Shown in pieces: positions 17,610 through 27,387 of a DNA stretch of 51,963 nt. The DNA is from Lachnospiraceae bacterium (GTDB lineage: Bacteria > Bacillota > Clostridia > Lachnospirales > Lachnospiraceae): positions 1 through 51,963 of the forward strand of contig JAILMB010000098.1 of NCBI GenBank assembly GCA_024692825.1, written 5' to 3'. The translations under genes were made by a program, and so were the position numbers. Numbering within the stretch: the first letter of the stretch is position 1; each line of letters starts with the position of its first letter. The notes beneath the pieces are model-generated. The model searched no databases, had not been told where the DNA came from, and saw only the letters and a program-made list of their open reading frames with translations.

Positions 17610-19248
17610 ACCGGTCCCACTTGTCACTTAGCGCGGTAATCTGGTCAGCAAATTTTGCTAAATCTTTATTTGCCATGCCCTCACATTTTTCAATTACATG
17701 CATCAGGCGCTGACCGGCTGCTAATAAACGGGCAAATACGTTTGAGCTTGCCTTAATGGTAGATTTCTTCTTTTCTTTTGCAACCTTACTTCCTTCTGAA
17801 ATCATTCTTCCGGATATCAAGTCAAATCCGTCGCCGGAATATGGAGCATAGGTCTCAAAACCATGCTCTTCCTTAACAGACTTTGCAAATTCTTCTACTA
17901 CTTCATCATCACCGTGTACAATAAAGACTTTTTTTGGCGGATGTTCCTTAAAGCATCCCACCCATTTCAACAGTTCCGTTTTATCTCCATGGCCACTGAT
18001 GCCCGGAAGATTTTCAATGTGACAATTCACCGATACGGTTTCACCAAATAACCTTGCTTCCTTTGCTCCTGACAAAAGGTGATTTCCCAATGTCCCAGGG
18101 ACCTGATATCCCACAAATAAAACCGTGGATTCCTCTCTCCAAAGATTGTGTTTTAAATGGTGACGAATACGACCAGCTTCACACATACCGGACGCAGAAA
18201 TAATCACCTTTGGCTGTTTGTCCGAGTTAATCATTTTGGATTCATCCGGTGACACTGCAACACGAAGTCCCGGGAAGGTAATAGGGTTGATTCCACGATT
18301 GACTAAATCCGTAGCTTCCTCATCAAAGCACTCTGATATATTTTTATTGAAGATATGTGTGGCTTCTACTGCTAAAGGAGAATCCATATAAACAGGGAAA
18401 TTATCATGACCTTCAATCATATGCTCTTCTTTAATATGTCTTAAAAAGTAAAGCATCTCCTGAGTACGGCCAACGGAAAAAGCGGGAATAACAAGATTTC
18501 CGCCTCGATCTAAGGTCTCCTTTAACACCTTTGCTAAGGCGCTGGCAAAATCCGGGAGTTCTCCTCTTTCCCGATTTCCATAGGTAGACTCCATAATGAC
18601 ATAATCAGCTTCATGGAAGTACTGTGGATCTTTGATAAGCGGTCTTCCAGGATTTCCTATATCTCCTGAAAATACTACCTTTCGCACGTTCACTCCCGTA
18701 GTATCTGATCCGCCATAGCCATCTTCATCCGTCTCAGTCAAAGTTAATTCAATACTGGATGAACCCAAAAGATGTCCTGCATCAATAAATCGAACCCGAA
18801 TCTCATCACAGATTTCATAGGATTCATTGTATTGGCAAGGGTTGAAAAGCTGCATGGTATTTACCGCATCTTCTACCGTATACATTGGTGTTACTTCCGG
18901 CTTTCCTGCACGCTTTGCCTTTCTGTTTTTCCACTCTGCTTCAAACTCCTGAATATGAGCGGAATCCTTTAACATAATCTGACACAATTCCATGGTCGCC
19001 TGTGTACAGTACACAGAACCTCTAAATCCATGAGAATACAATAAAGGCAATAATCCTGAATGATCAATATGGGCATGGGTCACAAATACATAATCAATCT
19101 CGGAAGCATTCACCGGAATTTCCTGATTCTCATATAAATCCGGTCCCTGCTCCATACCACAGTCCACCAGAAATTTACGACGCCCAACTTCTACATAGTG
19201 ACAACTTCCTGTCACTTCATGATCTGCTCCTAAAAACTGGATCTTCAT
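17608..19248 (-). CDS. Metallo-beta-lactamase/beta-CASP RNA nuclease-like protein (YSH1/CPSF type)
   Basis: 546 residues. The first domain has the THAHIDHSG metal motif (around 58), then DAGHLLGSSS and SGDIGN. The inserted beta-CASP domain carries the family motifs: PAFSVGRTQE, SASGMCEAGRIRHHLKH and VGYQVPGTLG, and the final motif HGD is in FIVHGDDE. Such proteins are RNA endo- or exonucleases, or predicted ones, related to eukaryotic mRNA 3'-end processing factor CPSF73. A basic helical tail of about 70 residues follows (KEKKKSTIK). Its start lies just after the ftsZ terminator, with AAGGGGG as ribosome binding site. The last few residues are encoded in a repeat. Confidence 0.9.
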   Translation of the reverse strand: MKIQFLGADHEVTGSCHYVEVGRRKFLVDCGMEQGPDLYENQEIPVNASEIDYVFVTHAHIDHSGLLPLLYSHGFRGSVYCTQATMELCQIMLKDSAHIQEFEAEWKNRKAKRAGKPEVTPMYTVEDAVNTMQLFNPCQYNESYEICDEIRVRFIDAGHLLGSSSIELTLTETDEDGYGGSDTTGVNVRKVVFSGDIGNPGRPLIKDPQYFHEADYVIMESTYGNRERGELPDFASALAKVLKETLDRGGNLVIPAFSVGRTQEMLYFLRHIKEEHMIEGHDNFPVYMDSPLAVEATHIFNKNISECFDEEATDLVNRGINPITFPGLRVAVSPDESKMINSDKQPKVIISASGMCEAGRIRHHLKHNLWREESTVLFVGYQVPGTLGNHLLSGAKEARLFGETVSVNCHIENLPGISGHGDKTELLKWVGCFKEHPPKKVFIVHGDDEVVEEFAKSVKEEHGFETYAPYSGDGFDLISGRMISEGSKVAKEKKKSTIKASSNVFARLLAAGQRLMHVIEKCEGMANKDLAKFADQITALSDKWDR

Positions 19249-19261
19249 AATATTACCCCCT

Positions 19262-19310
19262 TAAAAAAAATAAAAGGAGCCAGCTTCCCGCTGACCCCTC
19301 TGAACCTTTT
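19262..19310 (-). terminator. Intrinsic terminator after ftsZ
   Basis: On the minus strand GGGGTCAGC pairs with GCTGGCTCC (19276-19284 with 19290-19298, two G-U pairs), flanked by AAAAGG / CCTTTT, then a T-rich tract. The T-tract ends only a few bases before the ribosome binding site of the nuclease gene. Confidence 0.85.
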
Positions 19311-19314
19311 ATTT

Positions 19315-20604
19315 TTATTTTTTGGTGTTCTTTAAGAAATCCGGAACCTTAATGTTTTCTTCCTTAACAGTACTTGTAGGCTGTGTGGGTCTCTGTAAAG
19401 CACCAAACTGTCCCTGTGGCTGAACCGGTGTTGTCTGCGCCTGAGCTGTAGCTGTAATGCTATTTGTCATAGTTGGCTGAACCGGTGTTGTAACAGTCTG
19501 TGTCTGAGCTGAAACCGTAGGTCTGGATGCAACGCTTTGTGCACGTGCTGTCTGAACACGATTGGTAGCTGCTCTAAATGCACTGTTCTGTGCTGAAGAG
19601 CCTGTACCTGGATAATTCAATCCCGGGAATACACTGTTTTGAACAGAAGCTTCCTCTGAAGGAAGACCTGTAGCAATAATGGTAGCAATTACCTGATCCT
19701 CTGCTGTAGGATCTTCTACAATACCCATGAATGCGTTTGTATCTTCACCAGTTAAATCTTCGATGTACTGTGATGCTTCCTGATAATCTAATAATCCAAT
19801 GTTACCAGAAAGGTTTACGATAATGTGGCTTGCACCCTCGATGGTAGTATCCAAAAGAGGTGATGAAATAGCCTGCTGAACCGCTTCAAGTGCACGAGAA
19901 TCGCCTTTACCCATACCAATTCCGATATGTGCCATTCCCTTGTCCTTCATAACTGTCTGAACATCAGCAAAGTCAAGGTTTACAGTACCAGCAACGTTAA
20001 TCAAATCCGTAATACCACGAACTGACTGCTGTAATACTTCATCTACATTTGCAAATGCATCATTGAAGGTAGTCTTACGATCAGAAATAGCAAGTACATT
20101 ATCGTTAGGGATTACAATAAGTGAATCCACTGCTGCTTTCAATTTTTCAATTCCTTCCTCAGCACGAGCACGTCTAAACTTCTGCTCTAAAGAGAAAGGC
20201 TTTGTTACGATACCGATGGTAAGGATATCCTGCTCCTTTGCCATTTTTGCAATAACAGGAGCTGCACCTGTACCGGTTCCACCTCCCATACCGCAGGTAA
20301 CAAATACCATGTCGGCACCTTTTAATACTGCCTGGATTTCTTCTTCACTTTCAACGGCTGATCTTTCTCCTACTTCAGGATTTCCGCCGGCTCCTAATCC
20401 ATGAGTCTCTCTCTCACCAATCTGAATCTTCTTAGGTGCTTGATTTAAATCCAAAACCTGTTTATCTGTATTAACGGCGACTAATTCTACGCCTGAAATT
20501 TTCTTTTCTACCATTCTGTTAATAGCGTTGTTTCCGCCACCACCGACACCAATGATAACAATTCGTGCATTTCCGCTATTCTCTTCAGGAATAATTTCAA
20601 CCAA
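19315..20604 (-). CDS. ftsZ: Cell division protein FtsZ
   Basis: Tubulin-like GTPase that polymerises into the Z ring at midcell. 429 residues. GTP-binding signature GGGTGTGAAPV and the early GVGGGGNNAINRM loop are intact, as is the T7 synergy loop (NLDFADVQTVM). A Gln/Thr-rich disordered linker runs from about 335 to 415, and the C-terminal tail KVPDFLKNTKK matches the conserved peptide that binds FtsA and other partners. The start codon is TTG at 20604; GGAGG lies 8 bases upstream, and the ATG next to that site is out of frame. It ends the division cluster, 134 bases after ftsQ, with its own promoter and a terminator. Confidence 0.96.
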   Translation of the reverse strand: MVEIIPEENSGNARIVIIGVGGGGNNAINRMVEKKISGVELVAVNTDKQVLDLNQAPKKIQIGERETHGLGAGGNPEVGERSAVESEEEIQAVLKGADMVFVTCGMGGGTGTGAAPVIAKMAKEQDILTIGIVTKPFSLEQKFRRARAEEGIEKLKAAVDSLIVIPNDNVLAISDRKTTFNDAFANVDEVLQQSVRGITDLINVAGTVNLDFADVQTVMKDKGMAHIGIGMGKGDSRALEAVQQAISSPLLDTTIEGASHIIVNLSGNIGLLDYQEASQYIEDLTGEDTNAFMGIVEDPTAEDQVIATIIATGLPSEEASVQNSVFPGLNYPGTGSSAQNSAFRAATNRVQTARAQSVASRPTVSAQTQTVTTPVQPTMTNSITATAQAQTTPVQPQGQFGALQRPTQPTSTVKEENIKVPDFLKNTKK

Positions 20605-20672
20605 GGGTTCATCCTCCTCATTATTGATAACAATCTGTTATGTAGTCTTTTTTCAAAATAAAACTCTTATCT

Positions 20673-20701
20673 ATAATAAAGTTTTTTGGGTAATTTATCA
20701 A
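20673..20701 (-). promoter_or_regulatory. Promoter of ftsZ in the ftsQ-ftsZ gap
   Basis: On the minus strand a -35 box TTGATA (20696-20701) and a -10 box TATTAT (20673-20678) with a 17-base spacer. This would give a leader of about 60 bases before the TTG start and lets ftsZ be expressed apart from the upstream genes. Confidence 0.7.
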
Positions 20702-20738
20702 CCCATTTTCAAGAGTTTTTTGTATTTTTCCACAATTT

Positions 20739-21515
20739 TTATTGGTTCACTTCAAACACAATATCTCGATTTCCTTCCGACCAATCTTCTAGATGTAGTG
20801 TTCCCGACTGGTTTGCAATCTGGGGCAAAATATACTTTAGCCGAAGAATCTTCGCTTCTAAATTTGCTGAGGAACCAAGATTTATTAAAATACTGTTATA
20901 CACAAGGGTAATACTCCCCTCATTTGTGAATCCAACTGACAAAACAGGCACTCCCTGTTCCTCTAAGTAGGAAAACAGATGCGTTAGTTCTCTTCTTCGC
21001 TTTGATTTCAAAGGAAGATTATCCCCTACAGATAAGCCTGATAATTCGACATCTTCCATGGTAACTTCCACCACAGTCTCTAATACTGTTGGAGAGACCT
21101 CATTTACCACTCCTTCAGAGTCAAAGTAAACCTGATTTCCATCCACATCCATCATTCTTCCTGTAAAGGACTTTTCTTTCACTTTTACCATTAAGGTATT
21201 AGGGTCTTTCAAAGAAATCTTTACGGAGTCTACAAATGGAATATCCTCTCTCGGGAAAATCAGATTTTTTCCCCAGCAATACACCGTATTATTAGAATAC
21301 TCATCTGTAAACAAATACTTCGACATTTCCCCATCAGAATAAATGGTGTTACCTGAAAAGTTCACTTTTTCTACTGAAAAGAAAAATGCAATTACCAAAA
21401 ATCCTCCTACAGCCAAAATTGCCAAAGCAAGGATAAGTCGTAAAAGGATGGAGAATACTCGCATGCGTTTTCGCTTTTTAATTTTTTTCTCTACTGCTTT
21501 TTTTCTCTTTGTCAT
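20739..21515 (-). CDS. ftsQ: Cell division protein FtsQ/DivIB
   Basis: 258 residues: a highly basic cytoplasmic start (MTKRKKAVEKKIKKRKR), one membrane span (about 22-48), then a POTRA domain (VEKVNFSGNTIYSDGEM) and a beta domain, the FtsQ/DivIB layout. It links FtsL-FtsB type proteins with the septal synthase outside the membrane. It starts 4 bases after ftsW. The gene is called divIB in Bacillus. Confidence 0.9.
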   Translation of the reverse strand: MTKRKKAVEKKIKKRKRMRVFSILLRLILALAILAVGGFLVIAFFFSVEKVNFSGNTIYSDGEMSKYLFTDEYSNNTVYCWGKNLIFPREDIPFVDSVKISLKDPNTLMVKVKEKSFTGRMMDVDGNQVYFDSEGVVNEVSPTVLETVVEVTMEDVELSGLSVGDNLPLKSKRRRELTHLFSYLEEQGVPVLSVGFTNEGSITLVYNSILINLGSSANLEAKILRLKYILPQIANQSGTLHLEDWSEGNRDIVFEVNQ

Positions 21516-21519
21516 ATAT

Positions 21520-22617
21520 TTACTTCGGTTCTATATATTTCGAAACTCCAAGCGCCAAGCCCATCTCAGAAAGCAATATCAAAATAGAAGTTCCACCATA
21601 ACTAATAAAAGGCAGGGTAATACCTGTGTTTGGAATCGTATTGGTTACTACACCAATATTTAAGATAACCTGAATGGCAATGTGCGCCATTACTCCAACA
21701 CAAATAAATCCACCTGTTTTATCCTTCGCATTAATGGCAATTACCATTAATCTCCAAATCAAAATCAAATACAATACAATGACGCAAATAGCGCCGAAAA
21801 TTCCAAGTTCCTCACAGATAATAGAAAAAATCATATCATTCTGTGCTTCCGGAACGAAGCTTTTTTGGAAGCTTTCTCCTAAGCCCTTTCCAAAAAGTCC
21901 ACCAGACCCAATGGCATACAGGGCCTGAAGCGTCTGATATCCTTCGTCGTATTTTTCCGGGTGCTGCCAGGCATCAATACGAGCCATACGATAGCCCTGG
22001 CCAAATATAATAATCGCCATTACACCAACAAAGGCCAAAAAAACAAAGGACACAAATACCCTCGTTTCCTTACTGGCAACAAATAACATAATATAGGTAA
22101 TACCTAAAATAATCACAGCTGTAGACAGGTTATTGTAAGCTACCACTGCAACCAGAGGAATAATAATTCCGAACACCTTTAGTACATTTTTTGAACCCTT
22201 TAAGGCAGTGTCCGACTTTCCAATCAAAGTAGCTAAAAGTAAAATAACCGCTACCTTTGCAAGTTCTGAAGGCTGAAAGTTAATTCCGCCAATGGAAAAC
22301 CAACGGGATGCACCATACTTTTCATTACCGGCAAAAATAACAGCAATACAAAGGATAATAGATGCCACGTAAGCTAATAGTGCAAACCTCTTCCAAAAAC
22401 GGTAATCCACCTTTACAAAAAAGTACATCATTGCAAATCCCAGTAGTGCGGCTTTAAACTGACGCATTACATAGTGGGTTCCATCACCGAATTTTATAGT
22501 GGCATTATATGCACTGGTAGAGTAAAGCATAACCATACCAAAGGCCAACAATAAAATCACTGTAATCAGTAATCCAAAATCAAAATATTGAGTTTTAAAA
22601 CGTCCTTTTTTTGACAT
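21520..22617 (-). CDS. ftsW: Septal peptidoglycan glycosyltransferase FtsW (SEDS family)
   Basis: 365 residues with about ten spans, the SEDS glycan polymerase that works with a class B PBP on lipid II. Family features: NFQPSELAKVAVILLLA after span 4, GYRMARIDAW before the large extracellular loop, and the late ISYGGTSILI motif with PFISYGG. Its partner PBP is encoded four genes upstream in the same cluster. SpoVE, the sporulation copy, has the same architecture and often lies in a similar cluster, so which of the two it is cannot be told from the sequence alone. Confidence 0.92.
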   Translation of the reverse strand: MSKKGRFKTQYFDFGLLITVILLLAFGMVMLYSTSAYNATIKFGDGTHYVMRQFKAALLGFAMMYFFVKVDYRFWKRFALLAYVASIILCIAVIFAGNEKYGASRWFSIGGINFQPSELAKVAVILLLATLIGKSDTALKGSKNVLKVFGIIIPLVAVVAYNNLSTAVIILGITYIMLFVASKETRVFVSFVFLAFVGVMAIIIFGQGYRMARIDAWQHPEKYDEGYQTLQALYAIGSGGLFGKGLGESFQKSFVPEAQNDMIFSIICEELGIFGAICVIVLYLILIWRLMVIAINAKDKTGGFICVGVMAHIAIQVILNIGVVTNTIPNTGITLPFISYGGTSILILLSEMGLALGVSKYIEPK

Positions 22618-22626
22618 AAAACTCTC

Positions 22627-23976
22627 TTACTCCTCATAGGCGCGGGCGAACTGTTTAAACATGTCACCACGCTGTTCATAGTTGTCAAACATTCCCCAAC
22701 TTGCACAGGCTGGCGAGAGCAAAATGGCCTCACCGCTTTTTGCTTCCTTGTAACAAATATCCATCGCCTCTTTTAAGCTTTCTGCAAAGCAATAATCCAT
22801 AAAGCCATGGGCCTTTGCACAATCTGCAATTTTTTCTCTTGTCTGTCCAATGAGTACAAGTTTCTTTACCTTTCCCTGGAAGGATTCAATCCACTCGTCA
22901 TAGGTGGAATTCTTATCATATCCTCCGCCGATCAAATAGGTCGGACGGTCCATAGCTTCGATTCCTTTAATAGCCGCATCCGGATTTGTTCCCTTCGAAT
23001 CGTTGTAAAAACGAACCCCTCTTTTTTCGCAAACATATTCGATACGATGTTCTACTGCATGGAAGGCCTTTAAACCACTTACGATTTCATCCTTTGAAAC
23101 TCCCATTGCCTCTGCCATTGCAATGGCTGCCATTGCGTTTTCATAGTTGTGTAAGCCTAAAATATTTAGCTCATCCACATCAATGATTTTTTCATCTGGC
23201 ATTTTATAAATAGAGCCTTCTTTGTAGTAGTATCCATCCAGGCCACCTGGTAATTTAGATGCACTGCTAAAATAAACCACCTTACAGTTTAATCCTTCAC
23301 CGAACTTGCGAAGAACCTCATCTTCATAATTTAGTACGCAAACATCATCTTTTGTTTGATTCTTTGTAACAGACTCTTTTGCTGCAATGTAGTTATCCAT
23401 GGTGTGATGTCTGTCTAAGTGATCCGGTGTAATATTTAAAATAGCACTTACCTTTGGAGCAAAGGTATCTGCTGTTTCTAACTGGAAACTAGAAATCTCA
23501 GCCACAAACACACTCTCTTCTGTGGAATCATTTACTCTTTCGGTATAAGGAATTCCAATATTACCAACTACACGAACATCCTTATAGTGCTGTTCCATTA
23601 AAAGTCCTGTCAAAGCAGTTGTAGTTGTCTTTCCGTTGGTACCGGTAATTGCAACAACCCTGCCCTTTCCTAAGGCATAGGCAAGTTCCACTTCTCCGGA
23701 TAAACGAATATCAAAACACTCTAAGTCCTTTACAAAACCAGAATCTGTAGGAACTCCCGGACTTAAGACTGCGCAGGTTACTTCCTTTTTTATTTCCTCC
23801 GGAACACTTCCAAGGAAAATATCCGTTCCTTTCAAAGATGGATTCTTTTCAAAAAAAGCATCACAATTTAAATTTTCATTTCCATCGTAAAGGTAAAATT
23901 TTTCACCTTTTCCTTTTAAAAGATTTGCGGCAGCTACACCACTTTTTCCTGTTCCTACTACTAAATACACTTCCAT
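22627..23976 (-). CDS. murD: UDP-N-acetylmuramoyl-L-alanine:D-glutamate ligase
   Basis: Adds D-glutamate to UDP-MurNAc-L-alanine in the cytoplasm. 449 residues. The N-terminal Rossmann domain begins MEVYLVVGTGKSGVAAANLL; the ATP loop is GTNGKTTTTAL (around 112-122). The middle domain has the LNITPDHLDRH motif and the C-terminal domain HRIEYVCEKRGVRFYNDSKGTNPDA. It is packed between mraY (3 bases) and ftsW (9 bases). Confidence 0.96.
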   Translation of the reverse strand: MEVYLVVGTGKSGVAAANLLKGKGEKFYLYDGNENLNCDAFFEKNPSLKGTDIFLGSVPEEIKKEVTCAVLSPGVPTDSGFVKDLECFDIRLSGEVELAYALGKGRVVAITGTNGKTTTTALTGLLMEQHYKDVRVVGNIGIPYTERVNDSTEESVFVAEISSFQLETADTFAPKVSAILNITPDHLDRHHTMDNYIAAKESVTKNQTKDDVCVLNYEDEVLRKFGEGLNCKVVYFSSASKLPGGLDGYYYKEGSIYKMPDEKIIDVDELNILGLHNYENAMAAIAMAEAMGVSKDEIVSGLKAFHAVEHRIEYVCEKRGVRFYNDSKGTNPDAAIKGIEAMDRPTYLIGGGYDKNSTYDEWIESFQGKVKKLVLIGQTREKIADCAKAHGFMDYCFAESLKEAMDICYKEAKSGEAILLSPACASWGMFDNYEQRGDMFKQFARAYEE

Positions 23977-23979
23977 TTT

Positions 23980-24936
23980 CTACACTCCAAAATAACTGAT
24001 TACACACATTACAAGAGTAACCACACTAAATACAAGAACTACTTTTTTCTCAGACCAGCCACCAAGTTCAAAGTGATGATGAATTGGCGCCATTCTAAAA
24101 ATTCGTTTTCCATGAGTCAGTTTAAAATAGCCCACCTGTAAAATTACAGATATAACTTCAATCATATAAATAAGACCAACGAGGATGATAAACAGTGGCA
24201 TTTGCAATACATAGGCAATCCCTGCTACAAAGCCACCAAGTGCGAGAGAGCCTGTATCACCCATGAAAATTTTTGCCGGATAGTGATTGTAGATTAAGAA
24301 TCCCAAAAGTGCTCCTATAACAGCTACACAAATGCAAACTAAATCAGGAGCTTCATGTAAACATACAACAGCAAAGAATCCTGCTACGATAATGGTAACG
24401 GTAGTTGCAAGTCCATCCAGTCCATCGGTGAAATTCACACCATTTACAGTACCTAAAACCGCAACAAATAAAATCACATAATTAAACCATCCAAAGTCTA
24501 AATATACACTAGGGAAAAATGGCACTCGAAGAGCCAGGCTAAGATGTAGTACCTGAGTAAGATAAAAAGCAAACACGATGGTTACTAAAAACTGCAATCC
24601 AAATTTTTGCCATGCAATAAGGCCGTCTGAACGGCGAAGTACTACTTTCAAAAAGTCATCCAAAAAACCAATAATACCAAAGCCGATGGTTAAGATTAAA
24701 ACAGCTGCAGTTCTTCCTCCATAGGTAGCACTGATAATAATTCCTGCCACTAATACTGCAAGCATAATTAAAAGTCCACCCATAGTTGGAGTTCCGACCT
24801 TTGCCTGGTGAGATTCCAGACACTCACGCTCTGTTTGAGACGCTTTCAACTCTCTTAACTTCTTAATTAAAATCGGCATAAATAAAGCCACAATTCCAAA
24901 TGACAGAACTGCAGATAACGCAATCATTGTTATCAT
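23980..24936 (-). CDS. mraY: Phospho-N-acetylmuramoyl-pentapeptide-transferase
   Basis: Transfers phospho-MurNAc-pentapeptide to undecaprenyl phosphate to make lipid I at the inner face of the membrane. 318 residues with ten spans. Signature segments: DDFLKVVLRRSDGL, NGVNFTDGLDGLATT with the catalytic aspartates, GDTGSLALGG, and the HHHFELGGW motif near the end. The protein is full length. Confidence 0.96.
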   Translation of the reverse strand: MITMIALSAVLSFGIVALFMPILIKKLRELKASQTERECLESHQAKVGTPTMGGLLIMLAVLVAGIIISATYGGRTAAVLILTIGFGIIGFLDDFLKVVLRRSDGLIAWQKFGLQFLVTIVFAFYLTQVLHLSLALRVPFFPSVYLDFGWFNYVILFVAVLGTVNGVNFTDGLDGLATTVTIIVAGFFAVVCLHEAPDLVCICVAVIGALLGFLIYNHYPAKIFMGDTGSLALGGFVAGIAYVLQMPLFIILVGLIYMIEVISVILQVGYFKLTHGKRIFRMAPIHHHFELGGWSEKKVVLVFSVVTLVMCVISYFGV

Positions 24937-24950
24937 AATTACTCTCCTTA

Positions 24951-26840
24951 CTAATTTGAACCGTATGGAATCAACTCACCACTTACAGTGGAATCTTCCG
25001 GTTCTTCTATTGTTGAAATATTTAAATAGGGCAAAATTTGCACCAAAATATTATGTACGATTTGCTGTGCATATACGGAATGTGCCTGATCCTCCACATT
25101 CGGCTGGTCCACGATACAATATATTAGCACTTCTGGCTCATCTTGTGGGGCATATCCGATAAATGATACCAAATAATTTCCATCCCCACGAGGAAGTTTC
25201 TGTGCTGTACCGGTTTTACCGCCTAGATCATAGCCATAAACACCAGCAGTTTTACCAGTTCCGTCGGAAACAACCTGGCGCAAATATTCTTTTATCTGAT
25301 TTGACACTTCACTGGAAATAATTTCTTTTTCTACCACAGGATTGATTTCATTTAATATATTTCCTGCTTCATCTTCAATTTGCGTAACAACATGAGGCTG
25401 ATATAAATTTCCGCCATTTACAAGCGCACTAAAAGAAGATGCCAACTGAATCATGGTGGTATTAAAGTTTTGCCCAAAAGAGTTTGTAGCCAAATTAATG
25501 GTCTTTCCTAAATCATCTTCAGAATAGAGCAAAGAATCTGTTCTTGCTTCACCGGGCAAGTCAATATTTGTCTTTTGGCCAAATCCAAATAATCTTTGAT
25601 AGTAATAAAAATTTGATCCGCCAATAATATAAGACATCTGCATCAAAGCATCATTACAGGAGTCCATCAGGGCACCGGCAATAGTTTCAAGGCCATGTCC
25701 GGAACGATTTACACAATGGATTTCATATCCGCTTATGTTTTCCACACCATCACACATAAAGGTTTCGTCTCCGGTTAAAAGACCGCTTTCCAATCCCATA
25801 GAAACGGTAAAGGGTTTAAATGTTGAACCTGGTTCATAGGTAGAACTTACACAGTAGTTTTGCCACAATCCATTCAACACATCCAACTGGGTATCTGTAT
25901 CCATAGCTGCAAGCTCTTCTTCTGTATAAAGAGCACTTAAATCCCTGGGATTATTTAAATCAAAGGTGGGATAAGATACCATAGCATAGACTTCCCCATT
26001 TTGAGGATTCATAATCAGCACTGCTGTGTTTAAACTTCCGTCGTTTTCCTCGTCAGCATAAGCTGCATTAAAGGCTAACACCTCGTTTTCTGCAATGCTT
26101 TGAATATTCATATCAATAGATGTAATGATATTTTTACCATTTTCCGGATCAATGACTGTCTGTTCCAAATCATTATCGGAATTCAAGTAACCATAGGAAC
26201 GACCATTTACTCCATTTAGCGTCTCATTGTATTCATTTTCCAATCCAAGGACACCGTTATTTCCTGAAGATACAAACCCTACCAAAGATGAGGCGTAGGT
26301 AGAATAAGGATATACTCGATCATATTCCTTTTCAAACCAGATTCCGGATATGGTCTTCCCAATATCTTCATCATCTTCGTACTCTTCAAAGGCTGCCATT
26401 TCTTCATAGGAAACCTTCTTTGCCAAGACGATATACTGACTATCGCTTTTTTCCTTTAGGGCAGTTCGCATAACAGTCTCATCGATTTCCGGAAAGCACT
26501 TTGTCACATAAGATACCGTCGAATCAATTTTATCTTCATTTTGATTCAACACCTTAGCATCTAAAATAACGTTGTATACATCCACCGATGTAGCTAAGAC
26601 TGTTCCATTGGAGTCCACAATATCCCCTCTTTTATAAGGGATGATAGTACTGTCATATTCCAATTGAGAAAGAACGATTTTTTCATACTTATCTCCACTG
26701 GTGTATTCGATGTACATCAGTCTGCCTATTAGAACAACAAAAAGAACGCATATAACACCGAACACTAATGTCAGTCGCCTCTGCATTCTTCTTGATAACT
26801 GTTTTCTTATTCTTTTTTCCTGTCTTCTTCTTACAACCAC
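24951..26840 (-). CDS. Class B penicillin-binding protein (FtsI/PBP2B/SpoVD type)
   Basis: Transpeptidase that cross-links septal peptidoglycan. 629 residues: a basic start, one span (about 26-46), a dimerisation/pedestal domain and the penicillin-binding domain with all three motifs: STFK (PGSTFKPF, active serine), SCN (DSCNDAL) and KTG (GGKTGTAQ). There is no PASTA domain at the end, so it is shorter than Bacillus SpoVD or PBP2B. The start is GTG at 26840 because a stop codon lies two codons upstream in frame; AGGA is about 11 bases before it. It follows the FtsL-like gene by 23 bases. Division and sporulation versions cannot be separated by sequence alone. Confidence 0.93.
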   Translation of the reverse strand: MVVRRRQEKRIRKQLSRRMQRRLTLVFGVICVLFVVLIGRLMYIEYTSGDKYEKIVLSQLEYDSTIIPYKRGDIVDSNGTVLATSVDVYNVILDAKVLNQNEDKIDSTVSYVTKCFPEIDETVMRTALKEKSDSQYIVLAKKVSYEEMAAFEEYEDDEDIGKTISGIWFEKEYDRVYPYSTYASSLVGFVSSGNNGVLGLENEYNETLNGVNGRSYGYLNSDNDLEQTVIDPENGKNIITSIDMNIQSIAENEVLAFNAAYADEENDGSLNTAVLIMNPQNGEVYAMVSYPTFDLNNPRDLSALYTEEELAAMDTDTQLDVLNGLWQNYCVSSTYEPGSTFKPFTVSMGLESGLLTGDETFMCDGVENISGYEIHCVNRSGHGLETIAGALMDSCNDALMQMSYIIGGSNFYYYQRLFGFGQKTNIDLPGEARTDSLLYSEDDLGKTINLATNSFGQNFNTTMIQLASSFSALVNGGNLYQPHVVTQIEDEAGNILNEINPVVEKEIISSEVSNQIKEYLRQVVSDGTGKTAGVYGYDLGGKTGTAQKLPRGDGNYLVSFIGYAPQDEPEVLIYCIVDQPNVEDQAHSVYAQQIVHNILVQILPYLNISTIEEPEDSTVSGELIPYGSN

Positions 26841-26863
26841 AATTCAAACATTCCTAACGGATA

Positions 26864-27361
26864 TTAGTATTGACTCATATAGTCTTCATCATCTATATCA
26901 TAATACACTATTTGACCTTCACTTGCATAGACCATACCGTATTCGGTTAATGCAGTCTGTTTAATTGCATTAATATCTGTAGAAGTATTGATTCTAGACT
27001 GAGCGGCACTGTTAGAGGCCTTCATATCGCTGATATCTTCCTTTAAGGAAGCGATATTTGACATGTGAGAACGAATGCTTGTCTGTAAATTTACATAGCC
27101 AATGAAAAATCCGCCAAATGCTACAACAGCAGCAATCACTGCTACAGCAGTCATACGACTTCTTTTTAATGCTCTTGCGTTTTGACGAGCACGGCTCTTT
27201 TGTTTGCGACGACGCTCCTCTTCTTCTTCTCTTCTTCTAGTCTCTCGATCCGGAAGGATATCTCCAACACTTACAGCGCTTCCTTCCACATAAGTCTGAT
27301 AATATTCCTGATTTAAGGCTACGTTTCCATTGCCGTAATAATAAGTTTGAACTTCTTTCAT
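26864..27361 (-). CDS. ftsL: FtsL-like division protein
   Basis: 165 residues: about 70 cytoplasmic residues rich in Arg and Glu (REEEEERRRKQKSRARQNAR), one span (about 71-92), then a coiled-coil region outside (about 95-135) and a short end that contains 'EYGMVYASEGQIVYYDI', a pattern seen in FtsL/DivIC proteins. FtsL bridges FtsQ/DivIB and DivIC and activates septal synthesis. FtsL proteins diverge widely, so the name rests on topology and place between rsmH and the PBP gene. Confidence 0.8.
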   Translation of the reverse strand: MKEVQTYYYGNGNVALNQEYYQTYVEGSAVSVGDILPDRETRRREEEEERRRKQKSRARQNARALKRSRMTAVAVIAAVVAFGGFFIGYVNLQTSIRSHMSNIASLKEDISDMKASNSAAQSRINTSTDINAIKQTALTEYGMVYASEGQIVYYDIDDEDYMSQY

Positions 27362-27387
27362 ATCTTACACACCTCACTACTTGGCCA

